Source: Verrucomicrobiia bacterium (GTDB lineage Bacteria; Verrucomicrobiota; Verrucomicrobiia; Limisphaerales; CAIMTB01). Taken from it: DNA of 64,000 bases. Positions 1 to 10,095 of this stretch are shown here, piece by piece. Under the pieces are notes generated by a model. It searched no databases, was not told the DNA's origin, and worked only from the letters and a program-made list of their open reading frames with translations. The first letter of the stretch is position 1, and each line of letters begins with the position of its first letter. Location: assembly GCA_019634625.1 (NCBI GenBank), contig JAHCBA010000013.1, positions 62,001 to 126,000 on the forward strand, read 5' to 3'. A program made the position numbers and the translations under genes.

Positions 1-265
1 ATTGGTAGGGTTCCTCGCGGGTGCTGGTGGTGGGGCCGGCGGCGACGACCTTCCAGTCGCCCGCGTCGTCACGGATGACCACCGGGCCGCAGTGGTAGAG
101 GATGCCATCCCGCAGGCTGACCCCTTCCGGCAGGGCACCACCATCGTGGAGGTACTTGTGGACCGCGTCGCGTCCGGTGAAGACGACGCCGGAGAGGAGC
201 ACTTCGTCGCCGACCTTGAGGGAGCGGATGGTTTGTTCCGAGACGGGAGTGGTGATGGGGATCAT
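1..265 (-). CDS. Class I fumarate hydratase, beta subunit (partial, 3' end outside window)
   Basis: Only the first 88 codons are present. The protein starts MIPITTPVSEQTIRSLKVGD and carries GRDAVHKYLHDG and YHCGPVV, which match the N-terminal part of the beta (C-terminal-type) domain of iron-sulfur class I fumarases and L(+)-tartrate dehydratases. The ATG lies five bases downstream of the alpha-subunit stop codon, so the two are almost certainly co-transcribed and form one enzyme converting fumarate to malate in the TCA cycle. The partner's sequence favours fumarase over tartrate dehydratase, but the substrate cannot be settled from a partial frame. Confidence 0.85.
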   Translation of the reverse strand, partial: MIPITTPVSEQTIRSLKVGDEVLLSGVVFTGRDAVHKYLHDGGALPEGVSLRDGILYHCGPVVIRDDAGDWKVVAAGPTTSTREEPYQ

Positions 266-270
266 GGGAA

Positions 271-1149
271 TCAGTAGAGCCAGGAGAGGATGCCGCCGTT
301 GGAATCGAGGGAAGCGCCCTGGCGCCGGTAGGCCCAGCACATGTAGCTGATGCTGACGAAGTAGGAGGCCGGGACGCGATTGACGGCGCAGATCTTGCAG
401 CCAAGGAGGGTGGTGCGGCCGCCGAAGCCCATGGGGCCGATGCCGAGGTCGTTGGCGGTCTTGACGATTTCCTGCTCGAGGGCGGCGAGTTCGGGGACGG
501 GATTGACGTCGTCGAGGCGGCGGAGGAACTGGGTTTTGGACCATTCGTAGCCGGTGGCGCGGTCGCCTCCGATGCAGACGCCGAGGATGCCGGGGCCGCA
601 ACCCTTGCCCTGGGCCTGGAGGATGGCGTCGAGGATGACGCGGCGGCAGCCGTTGAGATCGCGGTTGGCCTGGAGGGATTCCTCGGGGAGGGAGTACTGG
701 GCGCCGACGTTTTCGCAGCCGCCGCCTTTGAGGACGAGGCGGACATCGAGGGATTCGTCGCGATGCTGATGGAAGTGGAGGGTGGGGGCACCGGGGCCGC
801 AGTTGGTGCCGTCGTTCCTGCCGGTGAGGGCATCGACGGAGTTCTGGCGCAGGTAGCCCTTCCGGGTGGCCTGGCGGACGGCGTCGCGGGCGGTTTCGGC
901 GAAGGCGACCTGATCGAGGCCAACCGGGGCATCGACGTAGAAGAGGACGCTGCCGGTATCCTGGCAGATGGGCTGGGACTTGTTGCGGGCGAGGGCGATG
1001 TTGCGCTCGATGATTTCCATGGCCGAGGCGGCGATGGTGCCCTTCTTCTCGATTTCGACGGAGCGGAGGATGGCCTGGTGGACGTCGTCGGGGATTTCGG
1101 CGGAGGTTCGGCGGATGATCTCGATCAGGGAGTCGAGGAGCGACTGCAT
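271..1149 (-). CDS. Class I (Fe-S) fumarate hydratase, alpha subunit
   Basis: The 292-residue protein has the layout of the alpha subunit of two-subunit, oxygen-sensitive fumarases, which hydrate fumarate to malate in the cytoplasm using a [4Fe-4S] cluster. Visible motifs are PICQDTGS (about residue 60), GGGCENVGAQYSLP, and GPGILGVCIGGDRATGYEWSK-type sequence containing the third conserved cysteine. The GFGGRTTLLG segment and the ending near SYFVSISYMCWAYRR are also family-typical. The beta subunit follows within five bases. The upstream neighbour, gatB, is separated by a 9-bp tandem repeat. Class I fumarases, tartrate dehydratases and some other Fe-S hydro-lyases share this fold, so fumarase is the most likely but not the only reading. 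Confidence 0.88.
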   Translation of the reverse strand: MQSLLDSLIEIIRRTSAEIPDDVHQAILRSVEIEKKGTIAASAMEIIERNIALARNKSQPICQDTGSVLFYVDAPVGLDQVAFAETARDAVRQATRKGYLRQNSVDALTGRNDGTNCGPGAPTLHFHQHRDESLDVRLVLKGGGCENVGAQYSLPEESLQANRDLNGCRRVILDAILQAQGKGCGPGILGVCIGGDRATGYEWSKTQFLRRLDDVNPVPELAALEQEIVKTANDLGIGPMGFGGRTTLLGCKICAVNRVPASYFVSISYMCWAYRRQGASLDSNGGILSWLY

Positions 1150-1209
1150 GCGGGGACGCTAAGGGGCGGACCTGCGGTGTCAATGCATGGGGGAGGGGGG
1201 GCGGGATGC

Positions 1210-1263
1210 GAAGGGACTGAAGGGACCGATGGGACCGATGGGACTGATGGGGCCGATGGGATT
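1210..1263. repeat. 9-bp tandem repeat, six copies (GAWGGGACY)
   Basis: Six contiguous 9-bp units with consensus GAWGGGACY fill the gap between gatB and the fumarase alpha gene and run up to the gatB stop codon. A second 9-bp repeat with the same GGGAC core occurs at 28771-28850. Confidence 0.85.
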
Positions 1264-2687
1264 CAGGGATTGAGTTTCCGTTCGAGGATGGGGCCGATGA
1301 GGGCGGGGTTGGCCTTGCCGCGGGTGAGTTTCATGACCTGGCCCTTGAGGAAATTGAGGGCGGCGGCCTTGCCCTGGCGGAAGTCGCTGGCGGGTCCGGG
1401 ATGGGCGGCAATGGCCTGGTCGCAGGCGGCTTCGAGGGCGCTGGAATCGCTGACCTGGCGAAGGCCCTTGCGTTCGACGATCGTGGCGGGGGCCTCGCCG
1501 GAGGTGAACATCCCGGTGAAGACTTCCTGGGCGATCTTTGAATTGATCTCGCCGGAATCGACGAGGGCGACGAGATCGGCGATGGCGCGGGGTGGGAAGG
1601 GGACGGCTTCGAGGGGGGTGCCGGACTGGTTGAGGAGGGCGGCGAGGTTGTTGATGATCCAATTGGCGACGGCCTTGGGGTTGGCGGCACCGTCGGCGGC
1701 GCGTTCGAAAAAATCGCCGAGGGGCCGGTTGGCCTTGAAGACCTCGGCGTCGCCGGGCGGGAGGCCATGGAGCTGGATCAGGCGCTGTTTGCGGGCGAGG
1801 GGGAGTTCGACGAGGCGGGAGCGGACCTCGGCGAGCCAGGTTTCGGAGGGTTCGAGGGGGAGGAGGTCGGGGTCGGGGAGATAGCGGTAGTCGTGGGCGT
1901 GCTCCTTGGCGCGCATGGATTCGGTGACGGCGGCGACATCGTCCCAGCGGCGGGTTTCCTGGCGGAGGGATTCGCCGCGGCGGAGGGCATCGATCTGGCG
2001 TGGGATCTCGTACTCGAGGGCACGGCGGACACCCGAGAAGGTGTTCATGTTCTTGATCTCGATTTTGGCGCCGAGCTGGGAGGCTCCGCGGGGGCGGACG
2101 CTCACGTTGACGTCGCAGCGGACCATGCCTTTTTCCATGTCGCAGTCGCTGATGCCGCCCTGGACGAGGATTTCGACGAGGGCATTGAGGTAGGCCTGGG
2201 CGAGTTCCGGGCTGCGGAGGTCGGGTTCGGAAACGATTTCGAGGAGGGGGACGCCGGCGCGGTTGAAATCGACGCCGCTCTCCCGGTCGAAGTGGGTGTT
2301 CTTGGCGACATCCTCCTCGAGGTGGGCGCGGGTGATGCGGACTTTTTCGAGGCGGCCCTGATGTTCGAATTCGACGAAGCCGCGGCAGGTGGAGGGTTGG
2401 TCGTACTGGGTGATCTGGTAGTTCTTGGCGACGTCGGGATAGAAGTAGTTCTTGCGATCGAACTTGGCGCGGCGGGGGATCTCGCACTGGAGGAGGAGAC
2501 CGGTGAGCACGGTGAGGCGGAGGGCCTCCTCGTTGGCGACGGGGAGGACGCCGGGGAGTCCGAGGCAGACGGGGCAGACGAGGGAGTTGGGTTCGGCGCC
2601 GAAGGCGTTGGGGCAGGCGCACCACATCTTCGAGCGGGTTTTGAGCTGCACGTGGGTTTCCAGGCCGATGACCGCTTCGTAGTCCAT
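1263..2687 (-). CDS. gatB: Aspartyl/glutamyl-tRNA(Asn/Gln) amidotransferase subunit B (GatB)
   Basis: GatB is the tRNA-binding and kinase subunit of the GatCAB amidotransferase, which turns Glu-tRNA(Gln) or Asp-tRNA(Asn) into the cognate amide form. The 474-residue length is normal. The start MDYEAVIGLETHVQLKT is the family's N-terminus, so the ATG at 2687 was preferred to the longer open frame. Zinc-ligand cysteines appear in WCACPN and LVCPVCLGLPG, followed by KNYFYPDVAKNYQITQYDQP and the ExxDVAKxxH-type kinase segment, all typical of GatB. The C-terminal helical and YqeY-like region ends with FLKGQVMKLTRGKANP. No gatA or gatC is adjacent, so the complex must be encoded elsewhere as well. 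Confidence 0.96.
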   Translation of the reverse strand: MDYEAVIGLETHVQLKTRSKMWCACPNAFGAEPNSLVCPVCLGLPGVLPVANEEALRLTVLTGLLLQCEIPRRAKFDRKNYFYPDVAKNYQITQYDQPSTCRGFVEFEHQGRLEKVRITRAHLEEDVAKNTHFDRESGVDFNRAGVPLLEIVSEPDLRSPELAQAYLNALVEILVQGGISDCDMEKGMVRCDVNVSVRPRGASQLGAKIEIKNMNTFSGVRRALEYEIPRQIDALRRGESLRQETRRWDDVAAVTESMRAKEHAHDYRYLPDPDLLPLEPSETWLAEVRSRLVELPLARKQRLIQLHGLPPGDAEVFKANRPLGDFFERAADGAANPKAVANWIINNLAALLNQSGTPLEAVPFPPRAIADLVALVDSGEINSKIAQEVFTGMFTSGEAPATIVERKGLRQVSDSSALEAACDQAIAAHPGPASDFRQGKAAALNFLKGQVMKLTRGKANPALIGPILERKLNP

Positions 2688-2918
2688 GTTGCGCGGGCCC
2701 GGTTTAAGCACGAATGCAGGGGAAAGGCACGGAGGAAGTCTTCCGCAATCGGCACCTGACGGTCCCGGGACATCCTTCAAGGACTCCGTTCACCGGAAGC
2801 GGCGCGACTCTCCCGCCGTTGCCGCGATCGACGGGTCGCCCTGATCCTTCCTGTCGATGCGTGGCTGGGGGGGGGAGCATTCATCCCGGGAGGCAGGCCG
2901 GGCCTGGGATGCTTTCTC

Positions 2919-5900
2919 TCAGGCGGGGAGGGCGGACCAGGTGTGTCGGGGGTGGAGAAAGTGGAGGACGCTGCGGGTCACGGGGCGGCGGTGAATGCGT
3001 TCGAGGGCGGTGGCGTAGAGCTGGAGCTGGTGGCGATGGTCGGCGGCGCGGGATTCGATTTCTTCGAGGGTGATGTGGTCGGTCTTGAAGTCCACGAGCC
3101 AGGTTTCCGTGGGGAGCAGGACGGCGAGATCGACGGCGCCCTGGACGACGATGAATTCGTCGGGGTCCGGCGGGGGTGTCGTCGCGAAGGCCGGGAGTTC
3201 GGAGGGGTGAAAGGCGGCGGTGAAGGGGAGTTCGCGACGGACCCGGAGGGCGTGGGTGCGGATTTCGGCGCCGAGCGGGGAACGCCAGAAGTGGGCGATG
3301 GCGGCGAGGTCGAGGTGGGGCAGGTCGGAGTCGCGCAGGATGCCGCGGGTCACGAGAGTCCGGGCGTGCTCGTGGAGGTGGGTGTCGGAGGGTTCCGGGG
3401 TGAGGTCGAGGTGCTGGAGGAAGAGGTGGTGGGCGGTGCCGATCCGGGTGGGGGAGCCGGGGGCGTCGTCGCGGGGGCGGGCGGCGGGGAAGGGGCGGTG
3501 CCGGGGCTTCACGGCCGGGGCGGCTTCGGCGTCGGGTTCGGGTCCGAGACGGCGCAGGGCGCTGGCGGAGGTCTTGGCGGGGATGAGGGAAGCCGGGTCT
3601 TTGGCCGGGGTGAGATCGAGGGACGGCATCCGGGCGGAGGCGTCGTCGGGTGGGAGGTCGGGATCTCCGGGGGAAGGGGAAGGCTCGCGGGGTTCGAGGG
3701 TGCCGGCGTGGAAGTGCCAGCGGAGCCGGGCGGTATCGGGCTCCTCACCGAAGGTGGCCTCGCCGGAGTCGATGGAGCCGTCGAGGGATCCGCCGAGCCA
3801 GAGACCGATCCATTCGGTGGCGCGAAGGGCGCGGGGGACGCCGGCGGCGGGAGGGAGGGAGGTGCGTTCGATCCAGGTGCGGCTTTCGGGTTTGCAGGCG
3901 CCGACGAGGATGAGGGTGTCGCGGGCGCGGGTGACGGCGACGTAGAGGAGGCGCAGTTCCTCGGCGAGACTGGCGGCGCGTTCCTCGCGGCGGGCGTGCC
4001 AGAGGACGAGGCTTTCGTGACGGCGCCGGGCGGGGAGGTCGACGAACTGAGGGGCGGGTCCGACGGTTCGGGAGAGGATGAGCGGGGCCTTCGAGGCGGG
4101 GAAATGGAACGGGGCGGAGAGGCCGGCGACGACGACGACGGGGAACTCGAGTCCCTTGCTTTTGTGGATGGACATCCACTGGACGGCGTCGGCCCGGCGC
4201 GGGGGCAGCGGATCGATTTCGCGTCCGGCATCGCGCTGATCGTCGAGGAAGCGGAGGAAACGGAAGAGGCCCTGACGCTGGAGGGGATCGTAGCGGCGGG
4301 CGAGATCGAGGTAACGACGGACATTGGCGACGCGGTCGGGGCCGTCGGGGAGGGTGAGGAGAAAGGCTTCGTAGCGGGTTTCGGCGAGGGCGGTTTCGAG
4401 GACGCAGGTGAGGGAACTCATGAGGGCGAGGCGCCGCCAGCGTTCGAGGGTTTGAAGGAAATCGCGGGCGGCCTGGCCGTGGGCGTTGCGCTGTTGGGCG
4501 GCGTGTTCGAGTCGTTCCCAGGCGTCGCCGTGGGCCCCGGCGAGGCGGAGTTGGACGAGTTGATCGAGGGACCAGCCGAACCAGGGGGACCGGAGGACGG
4601 CGAACAGGGGGATGTCCTGCCGGGGGTTGTCGAGCAGGCGAAGGAGGCTGGTAAGGTCGGAGGCTTCGAGGGTGTCGAGGAAGTCGCCCTGTTCGACGGA
4701 CAGCGGGATGGCACGGCGGCGGAATTCGCGGAGGAAGGGGCCGGACCGTCCGGAGACCGAGCGGAGCAGGATCCCGACGTCGTTCCAGGTCATCGGACGG
4801 AAAGTGTGGGTGGTGCGATCCCAGACCTGGTGCTGGCCATCCATCAGTTCGCGGAGGCGGGCGGCGATGACGTGGGCCTGGCGTTCGAGTTCGAGGAGGT
4901 CCTCCCACGGATCGGCGCCTGAGTCATCGGCGCCGGTGTCGGCGCTGGCGGTGGCATTGGCGACTTCCCGAATGAGGTGGAGTTCGACGCGGCAATCGGG
5001 GTCGGGGGCGGCGCCCTGGGGGCCCTGGCCTTCGGGGGGGTGGAGGGAGAGGGGCGCGCGGCGATCGGGCAGGGCGAAGGCGAGACGATCGGCGGGGCCG
5101 TAGCCGACGTCGCCGAGGCGCGGTTGCATGAGGGTATCGAAGAGGGCGTTGACGAAGGCGACGATCCCGGCGCGGCTGCGAAAGTTCTCGGTGAGGGGCA
5201 GGACCTGGTGATGGGGGAGGGCGGGCCACTGGCGGAGGTGGCGTTGGAAGAGGTCTGGGGCGGCCATCCGGAAGCGGTAGATGCTCTGCTTGACGTCGCC
5301 GACCATGAAGAGGTTGGCGTGTTCGCCGTGGCGGGCGAGGGCCTGGAGGATGGCCTCCTGGGCGGGGTTGATGTCCTGGCATTCGTCCACGAAGACGTGT
5401 TCGAAGCGCTCGCGCCATTCGAGGGCGACGGGGGTGGGACGGCCTTCGGGGTCGGTGAGGAGTTCGAGGGCGAGTTGTTCGAGGTCGGCGAAGTCCACCC
5501 CGCCGAGCGCGCGCTTCGCGTCGGTGAAGGCCGTGGCGAACTGGCGGGCCAGGCGCAGCAGGGCGGACATCGGGGCCCGGGCGGCGGTCCATTCGACGTC
5601 CAGGGGATCGAGGCCGTCCGTGGGGCACCAGGTGCGGAGGAGGGCGACGTCTTCGAGGAAATCCTCCAGGCAGCCGCGGTGTTTCTTGGAGCCGCGGGCC
5701 CAGAGGGAATCGTCGGCGAAGGCGAGGAGGGCGTCGAGGCGCCGGGTCCAATCCGCGATCGTGGCGTCGTTGGGCAGGGGATCGAGGAGCGGGATCAGGG
5801 ACGGGAGGAGGGTGGTGAGGTGGCGGAGCCCCTCGCCGGTTGGCGATTTGCCGGCGAAGTTCCTGTCCTGCTCGATGCCCTCGATCGTCAGGGGGATCTG

Positions 5901-6566
5901 GGTACGGACGGCGGGGGCCGACTCCAGCAACCAGGCGGTGAACATGGAGGGTCGGAGGGGGTTCCAGGCGTTGGGGGCGAGGGGTTCGAAGCGGTTGAGT
6001 TGGGCGTCGAGGCAGCGGGCGGCGCGGGGTTGGGCGACGAAGAAGCGGTGGGTTTCGAGGAGCAGATCGACGAGGGGATCGATGCGGGCCTGGCAGTAGT
6101 GGTCCGCCAGCGTGCGGGTGTCGGGGTCGTTGGCCAGGGCATCGAGGGCGAGGCGGCGGGCGGTCTGACGGGCGAGCGGGGTGGCGAGGGATTCGTCGAG
6201 GACGGCGACGGCGGGGTCGAGGTGAAGTTCGGCGAAGTGGGTGCGGATGAGATCGAGGCAGAAGGAGTGGAGGGTGGCGATGGGGGCGGCTTCGAGGAGG
6301 AGGAGCTGACGCTGGAGGGCTTCGGGGGCGTCGGGTTGGGTGGCGGCGTGGCGGAGGGCCTCGCGGAGACGCTGTTTCATCTCGGCGGCGGCGGCATTGG
6401 TGAAGGTGACGACGAGGAGGCGATCGATATCGACGCCGGCCTCGATCACGAGGCGGAGGCAGCGCTGGACGAGGGTGGCCGTCTTGCCGGTGCCGGCGCC
6501 GGCGGTGAGGAGGATGGCGCCACGGGCGTCGATGGCCTGGCGTTGCTGGGGGGTGGGCTGGCTCAT
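2919..6566 (-). CDS. addA: AddA-type helicase-nuclease subunit (UvrD-family, PD-(D/E)XK)
   Basis: This 1215-residue protein is the UvrD/Rep-family helicase-nuclease subunit of AddAB, which processes double-strand DNA ends for RecA-dependent repair. The Q-motif and Walker A (TAGAGTGKT, residues 21-29) lie at the N-terminus. VFVDECQDINPAQ (motif II) and FMVGDVKQSIYRFR (motif III) follow, with DAVQWMSIHKSKGLEFPVV (motif V region) and LLYVAVTRARDTL (motif VI) later. A C-terminal RecB-type nuclease is marked by QGAVDLAVLL, WLVDFKTDH and QLQLYATAL. Its addB partner is encoded immediately upstream on the same strand, about 97 bp away, as in other AddAB loci. RecB is the alternative name, but the AddB partner with its Fe-S cysteines favours AddA. 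Confidence 0.93.
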   Translation of the reverse strand: MSQPTPQQRQAIDARGAILLTAGAGTGKTATLVQRCLRLVIEAGVDIDRLLVVTFTNAAAAEMKQRLREALRHAATQPDAPEALQRQLLLLEAAPIATLHSFCLDLIRTHFAELHLDPAVAVLDESLATPLARQTARRLALDALANDPDTRTLADHYCQARIDPLVDLLLETHRFFVAQPRAARCLDAQLNRFEPLAPNAWNPLRPSMFTAWLLESAPAVRTQIPLTIEGIEQDRNFAGKSPTGEGLRHLTTLLPSLIPLLDPLPNDATIADWTRRLDALLAFADDSLWARGSKKHRGCLEDFLEDVALLRTWCPTDGLDPLDVEWTAARAPMSALLRLARQFATAFTDAKRALGGVDFADLEQLALELLTDPEGRPTPVALEWRERFEHVFVDECQDINPAQEAILQALARHGEHANLFMVGDVKQSIYRFRMAAPDLFQRHLRQWPALPHHQVLPLTENFRSRAGIVAFVNALFDTLMQPRLGDVGYGPADRLAFALPDRRAPLSLHPPEGQGPQGAAPDPDCRVELHLIREVANATASADTGADDSGADPWEDLLELERQAHVIAARLRELMDGQHQVWDRTTHTFRPMTWNDVGILLRSVSGRSGPFLREFRRRAIPLSVEQGDFLDTLEASDLTSLLRLLDNPRQDIPLFAVLRSPWFGWSLDQLVQLRLAGAHGDAWERLEHAAQQRNAHGQAARDFLQTLERWRRLALMSSLTCVLETALAETRYEAFLLTLPDGPDRVANVRRYLDLARRYDPLQRQGLFRFLRFLDDQRDAGREIDPLPPRRADAVQWMSIHKSKGLEFPVVVVAGLSAPFHFPASKAPLILSRTVGPAPQFVDLPARRRHESLVLWHARREERAASLAEELRLLYVAVTRARDTLILVGACKPESRTWIERTSLPPAAGVPRALRATEWIGLWLGGSLDGSIDSGEATFGEEPDTARLRWHFHAGTLEPREPSPSPGDPDLPPDDASARMPSLDLTPAKDPASLIPAKTSASALRRLGPEPDAEAAPAVKPRHRPFPAARPRDDAPGSPTRIGTAHHLFLQHLDLTPEPSDTHLHEHARTLVTRGILRDSDLPHLDLAAIAHFWRSPLGAEIRTHALRVRRELPFTAAFHPSELPAFATTPPPDPDEFIVVQGAVDLAVLLPTETWLVDFKTDHITLEEIESRAADHRHQLQLYATALERIHRRPVTRSVLHFLHPRHTWSALPA

Positions 6567-6663
6567 GGGGAGAGAGGGGTGGGAAGATGGGGAACGGCCT
6601 CAGAGCAACGATCTGGAACCTCGAATCGCGGTTCGGAATTCGCCATTCGCCAGGGATACACCA

Positions 6664-9600
6664 TCACGACCTCGGACCGGGGATTGGAGACTGGAGCGAG
6701 CGGAAGTCGCCGACGAGGGGTTCGAAGCGGCAGACGGAGCGGTAGGGACAGTGGTCGCAGGCGGATTTCTGGCGGCTGTAGCGGACCGGGAGGACGCCGA
6801 CGGTTCCATCGAGGATGGCGGTGGCATGGCGTTGGAGGTGCGTCACGGTGTTGTCGAGGAGGGTTTGAAACTCCTCGGAGGGCAGGAAATGGGTTCGCTT
6901 GAACTGGTCGGATCCCGAGCCTCTGGGGGTTCCCGTGCCCGGGGAGGAATCGAAGTGGACCCTCCAGTCGGCGTTGCCGCGGCCGGCATGGGTGAGGGAT
7001 TTGCGGAAGGACGCGAGGCGTTCGTCGTCGGGAGCGGTGCGGCCGGTGGCGCTGACCTTGGGGGCGAGCGGGACGTAGAAGGCGCCGCCGGCGGCGAGCG
7101 GGGCGGCGTGCGCGATGGTGGGCGGCAGGTCGGGCGAGGCGGCGGCGAAGGCAAGGTAGGCGAAGAGCTGGAGTTCGAAGCCGCGGGCCACGGCAGGCGC
7201 GGAGGGGCTGATGGCGGAGGACTTGTAGTCGAAGACCGCGACGAGGCAGGTGCCGTCGGGCGCCACGGCGACATCGAGGCGGTCGATGCTGCCCTGAAGG
7301 CGGAGGGTGCGGCTGCCGGGGAGTTCGATGGACCACGGGCCGGCCCGGCAATCCGGGGCGGAGCCGAAACGGAATTCGGCGAGGAGCGGATCGAAGGAAC
7401 AGGTTTCCATCCAGCGGATCATCTGCCCGACGGCGTCGCCGAGCTGGTCGAGGCGCCGGTGGGTTTCCCAGGCGAGGGCGGGGTCGCGGGTGAAGGCGGC
7501 GAACTCGGGCGTGGCGGCGAGTTCGCGCCCGAGTTGACCGATGCGGGCGGCGGCCTCGTCGGGGCGCCAGTTCCGCCAGCGTCCCTTTTCCTCGAGGGTG
7601 GCCTGGTGGAAGCGGTGGAGGGTACGGTGAAGGAGGTTTCCGGAGCTGATGGGGTCGGTCTTGAACTCCGGACGTTCACCGAGGCGGAGCTGGCGGCGGG
7701 CGAAGTGGCGGAAGGGACATTCGGCGAAGTCCTCGAGGGCGCTGACCGAGGAGGTGAGGGTTCCGTCGGGGTGGAGGGCGACGACGGTTTCGGGGGCGAG
7801 GCGTCGTTCGGGTTCGCCGGAGGGAGGAAGGAGATGGTGGTGGAGATGGGCGACGTGGCGGGCGACCAGTTCGGCGGGGTGCCCGGGGGGAAGGTCGAGA
7901 GGGAGGGTGCGGAACCAGTCCGGGCACTCGAGCCATTCGGAGAGGGAACGGGCGTCGCCGGCGCAGGGGGTGCCTTCGAAGGCGCGGAGGCGTCCGTCGT
8001 ATTCGAGGGTGGGATCGGGGTCGGGGGGTTGCTGGGGCGGCAGGCCGAGGAGGGCGAGGAGGCGTTCGGCGACGGAGGAGCGGACGGCGGGTTTGCCATC
8101 GAGGCCGCGGCGGGACCAGGTGACGCAGAGGCGTTCGGAGGGGCGGGTGCAGGCGATGTAGGCGAAGTACTGTTCGCGGGCCGCCTGTTGAAGGGGGGCC
8201 CAGCCGAGGTCGAGTCCGGCCTCGGCGAGGCGCAACCGGTCGGCGCGGTGAAGGAGGGCGGGGGCGGCCGGGGCGCCGGGGAAGACCCCCTCGTTGAGAC
8301 CGAGGACGAGGGTCAGGCGGACATTGGGCTGGCGGGCCCGGTCCACGGCGCCGACGAGGACCTGGTCGAGGGCGGGAGGGATGATGCCGAGGGTGAGCCG
8401 GGACAGCCCGGCCTCGGCGATGGCGGTCCAGTCGCGCAACGGGAGTTCGGTGGTGGCGAAGGCGAGGGCGAGGTTGGAGCACCAGGACTGGATCTGTTCC
8501 CAGGCGGTGTGGTGGATGGCGCGGTAGAGGGGCGGGAGATCGGTGGCCTCGTGTTGCCAGCGATCGAGGGTTTCGGGGACTTCGAGACCGGCCCAGAGTT
8601 CCCGCAGGGCCTCGGCGAGGATGACGCCGGTCGGGGCGGGGGGGAGCGTATCGCGAAACCGGCGGAAGGCCCCGACCGGGGCTTCGAGGCAGCGGACGGC
8701 GTCCTCCGAGAGATGCGCCGCGGCGCGGTATTCGGAGGGACGGAGCCAGGCGTCGTCACGGAGTCCGTGGCGGAGGGCGGCATTTTCGAGTTGATCGACG
8801 AACCGGGGCGGATCGACGACGAGGCCGGACTTGAGGGCGGCGAGCCAGTCGTCGTGGGCCCATGCGCCGGCTGCCATGTGGAGGGCGGCGCGGGTGAGTT
8901 CGGCGACGGGATGATGGGACATCGGTTCGCGGTGATCGGCGAAAAAGGGGATGCCGTGGCGGCGGAAGGCGCGCTGGAGGACGTCCGCGTAGCCGTCCAT
9001 GCGGCGGAGGATCACGCTGATGTCGCGGTAGCGGCCTCCTTCCTGGCGCACGTGCCGATGAATGAGGCGGACGGCGAGGAGGGCTTCGGCCTCGGGGTCG
9101 GCGCATTCGACGGGCAGGATGCCGGTGCGATCCTCCTCGGGTGGGCTGGGCGGGGCTTGGGGTCGGGTCCAGGCCGAGGCGAGGTGCGCGAGGATGGGGG
9201 TGTGGCGGAACCGCGGGGCCGGCGCCGGATCAGGGAGCGGGTGGAGGCGGGCGTTGAGGCCGAGCGCATCGACCTGGCGCCAGCAGCGGAGGAAGGTGGT
9301 GGCGGTGGTGGTCCAGAGGGAACCGGGAACGGGTTCCGGGATGGGTTCCCCCTGGGGCGGAGCGACGGGATGGTCGAGGCAGAAGGCGAGGGTGCCGTGG
9401 GCGCAGTGGGGCAGGACGGCGGCGAGGAGGTTCAACTCGGGGACGGTCATCTCGGCGAAGCCGTCGAGCCAGAGTCCGGCGAAGGCGGGGACGGCACTGC
9501 CGTTGCGGCGTGCCTGCACGAGGGCTTCCGCGGCATGGATGAGCAGGTGATCGGCGTCGTGGAGGTGGTGGACGGCGAGCCAGTTGCGGTAGGCCTCGAT

Positions 9601-10095
9601 CAGCAGGGCCAGGTCATGGAGTTTGGCGGCGAGGGAGGTCTGGCCGGGTGTGGATGGCTCGGCGGGGATGGCGTCGCGGAGTCGGGCCGGGCCGGCGCCG
9701 GCGCGGTGCAGTTCGCGCAGGACCTGACTGAGCTGGGAGGCGAAGCCGGCGGTGCGGGCGCAGGTGCGGAAGGCGCGCAGATCGGCTTCCCGTTCCAGGA
9801 TGAGGGCACGGAGGACCATGGTGCGGCCCTCTTCGGAAAGGGTGTCGCCGGTGGGTTGTCCGAGTTCGGCGAGGAGCCAGCGGGCGAGTCGATCGAAGGG
9901 GAGGATCAGCAGGCGGGTGAAGCCGTGGACACCGAGGCCGAGGATCTGGCGTTCGAGTTGGAAGGTGGACTGCTTGGGTGCGATGCAGAGCAGGGGCGGG
10001 CCCTCGGGATCCGCGTCGAGAGCGGCACGGATCTGTTCGAGGCAGGTGTGGGTCTTGCCGCTGCCGGCCGGGCCGATGAGGAACTCGATGTCCAT
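6664..10095 (-). CDS. addB: AddB/RexB-type nuclease subunit with Fe-S cluster motif
   Basis: The 1143-residue protein is the second subunit of the AddAB double-strand-break resection complex. It starts MDIEFLIGPAGSGKTHTCLE with a Walker A at residues 8-15; the frame stays open upstream to 10434, but that extension runs into a REP element and lacks family features. The C-terminal half holds a PD-(D/E)XK nuclease (AVFDYKSSA). Cysteines in FAECPFRHFARR and in CDHCPYRSVC are positioned like the four ligands of the AddB [4Fe-4S] cluster. CTRPSERLCVTWSRRG resembles the degenerate motif VI of inactivated helicase domains. The gene precedes addA and is probably co-transcribed with it. Confidence 0.92.
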   Translation of the reverse strand: MDIEFLIGPAGSGKTHTCLEQIRAALDADPEGPPLLCIAPKQSTFQLERQILGLGVHGFTRLLILPFDRLARWLLAELGQPTGDTLSEEGRTMVLRALILEREADLRAFRTCARTAGFASQLSQVLRELHRAGAGPARLRDAIPAEPSTPGQTSLAAKLHDLALLIEAYRNWLAVHHLHDADHLLIHAAEALVQARRNGSAVPAFAGLWLDGFAEMTVPELNLLAAVLPHCAHGTLAFCLDHPVAPPQGEPIPEPVPGSLWTTTATTFLRCWRQVDALGLNARLHPLPDPAPAPRFRHTPILAHLASAWTRPQAPPSPPEEDRTGILPVECADPEAEALLAVRLIHRHVRQEGGRYRDISVILRRMDGYADVLQRAFRRHGIPFFADHREPMSHHPVAELTRAALHMAAGAWAHDDWLAALKSGLVVDPPRFVDQLENAALRHGLRDDAWLRPSEYRAAAHLSEDAVRCLEAPVGAFRRFRDTLPPAPTGVILAEALRELWAGLEVPETLDRWQHEATDLPPLYRAIHHTAWEQIQSWCSNLALAFATTELPLRDWTAIAEAGLSRLTLGIIPPALDQVLVGAVDRARQPNVRLTLVLGLNEGVFPGAPAAPALLHRADRLRLAEAGLDLGWAPLQQAAREQYFAYIACTRPSERLCVTWSRRGLDGKPAVRSSVAERLLALLGLPPQQPPDPDPTLEYDGRLRAFEGTPCAGDARSLSEWLECPDWFRTLPLDLPPGHPAELVARHVAHLHHHLLPPSGEPERRLAPETVVALHPDGTLTSSVSALEDFAECPFRHFARRQLRLGERPEFKTDPISSGNLLHRTLHRFHQATLEEKGRWRNWRPDEAAARIGQLGRELAATPEFAAFTRDPALAWETHRRLDQLGDAVGQMIRWMETCSFDPLLAEFRFGSAPDCRAGPWSIELPGSRTLRLQGSIDRLDVAVAPDGTCLVAVFDYKSSAISPSAPAVARGFELQLFAYLAFAAASPDLPPTIAHAAPLAAGGAFYVPLAPKVSATGRTAPDDERLASFRKSLTHAGRGNADWRVHFDSSPGTGTPRGSGSDQFKRTHFLPSEEFQTLLDNTVTHLQRHATAILDGTVGVLPVRYSRQKSACDHCPYRSVCRFEPLVGDFRSLQSPIPGPRS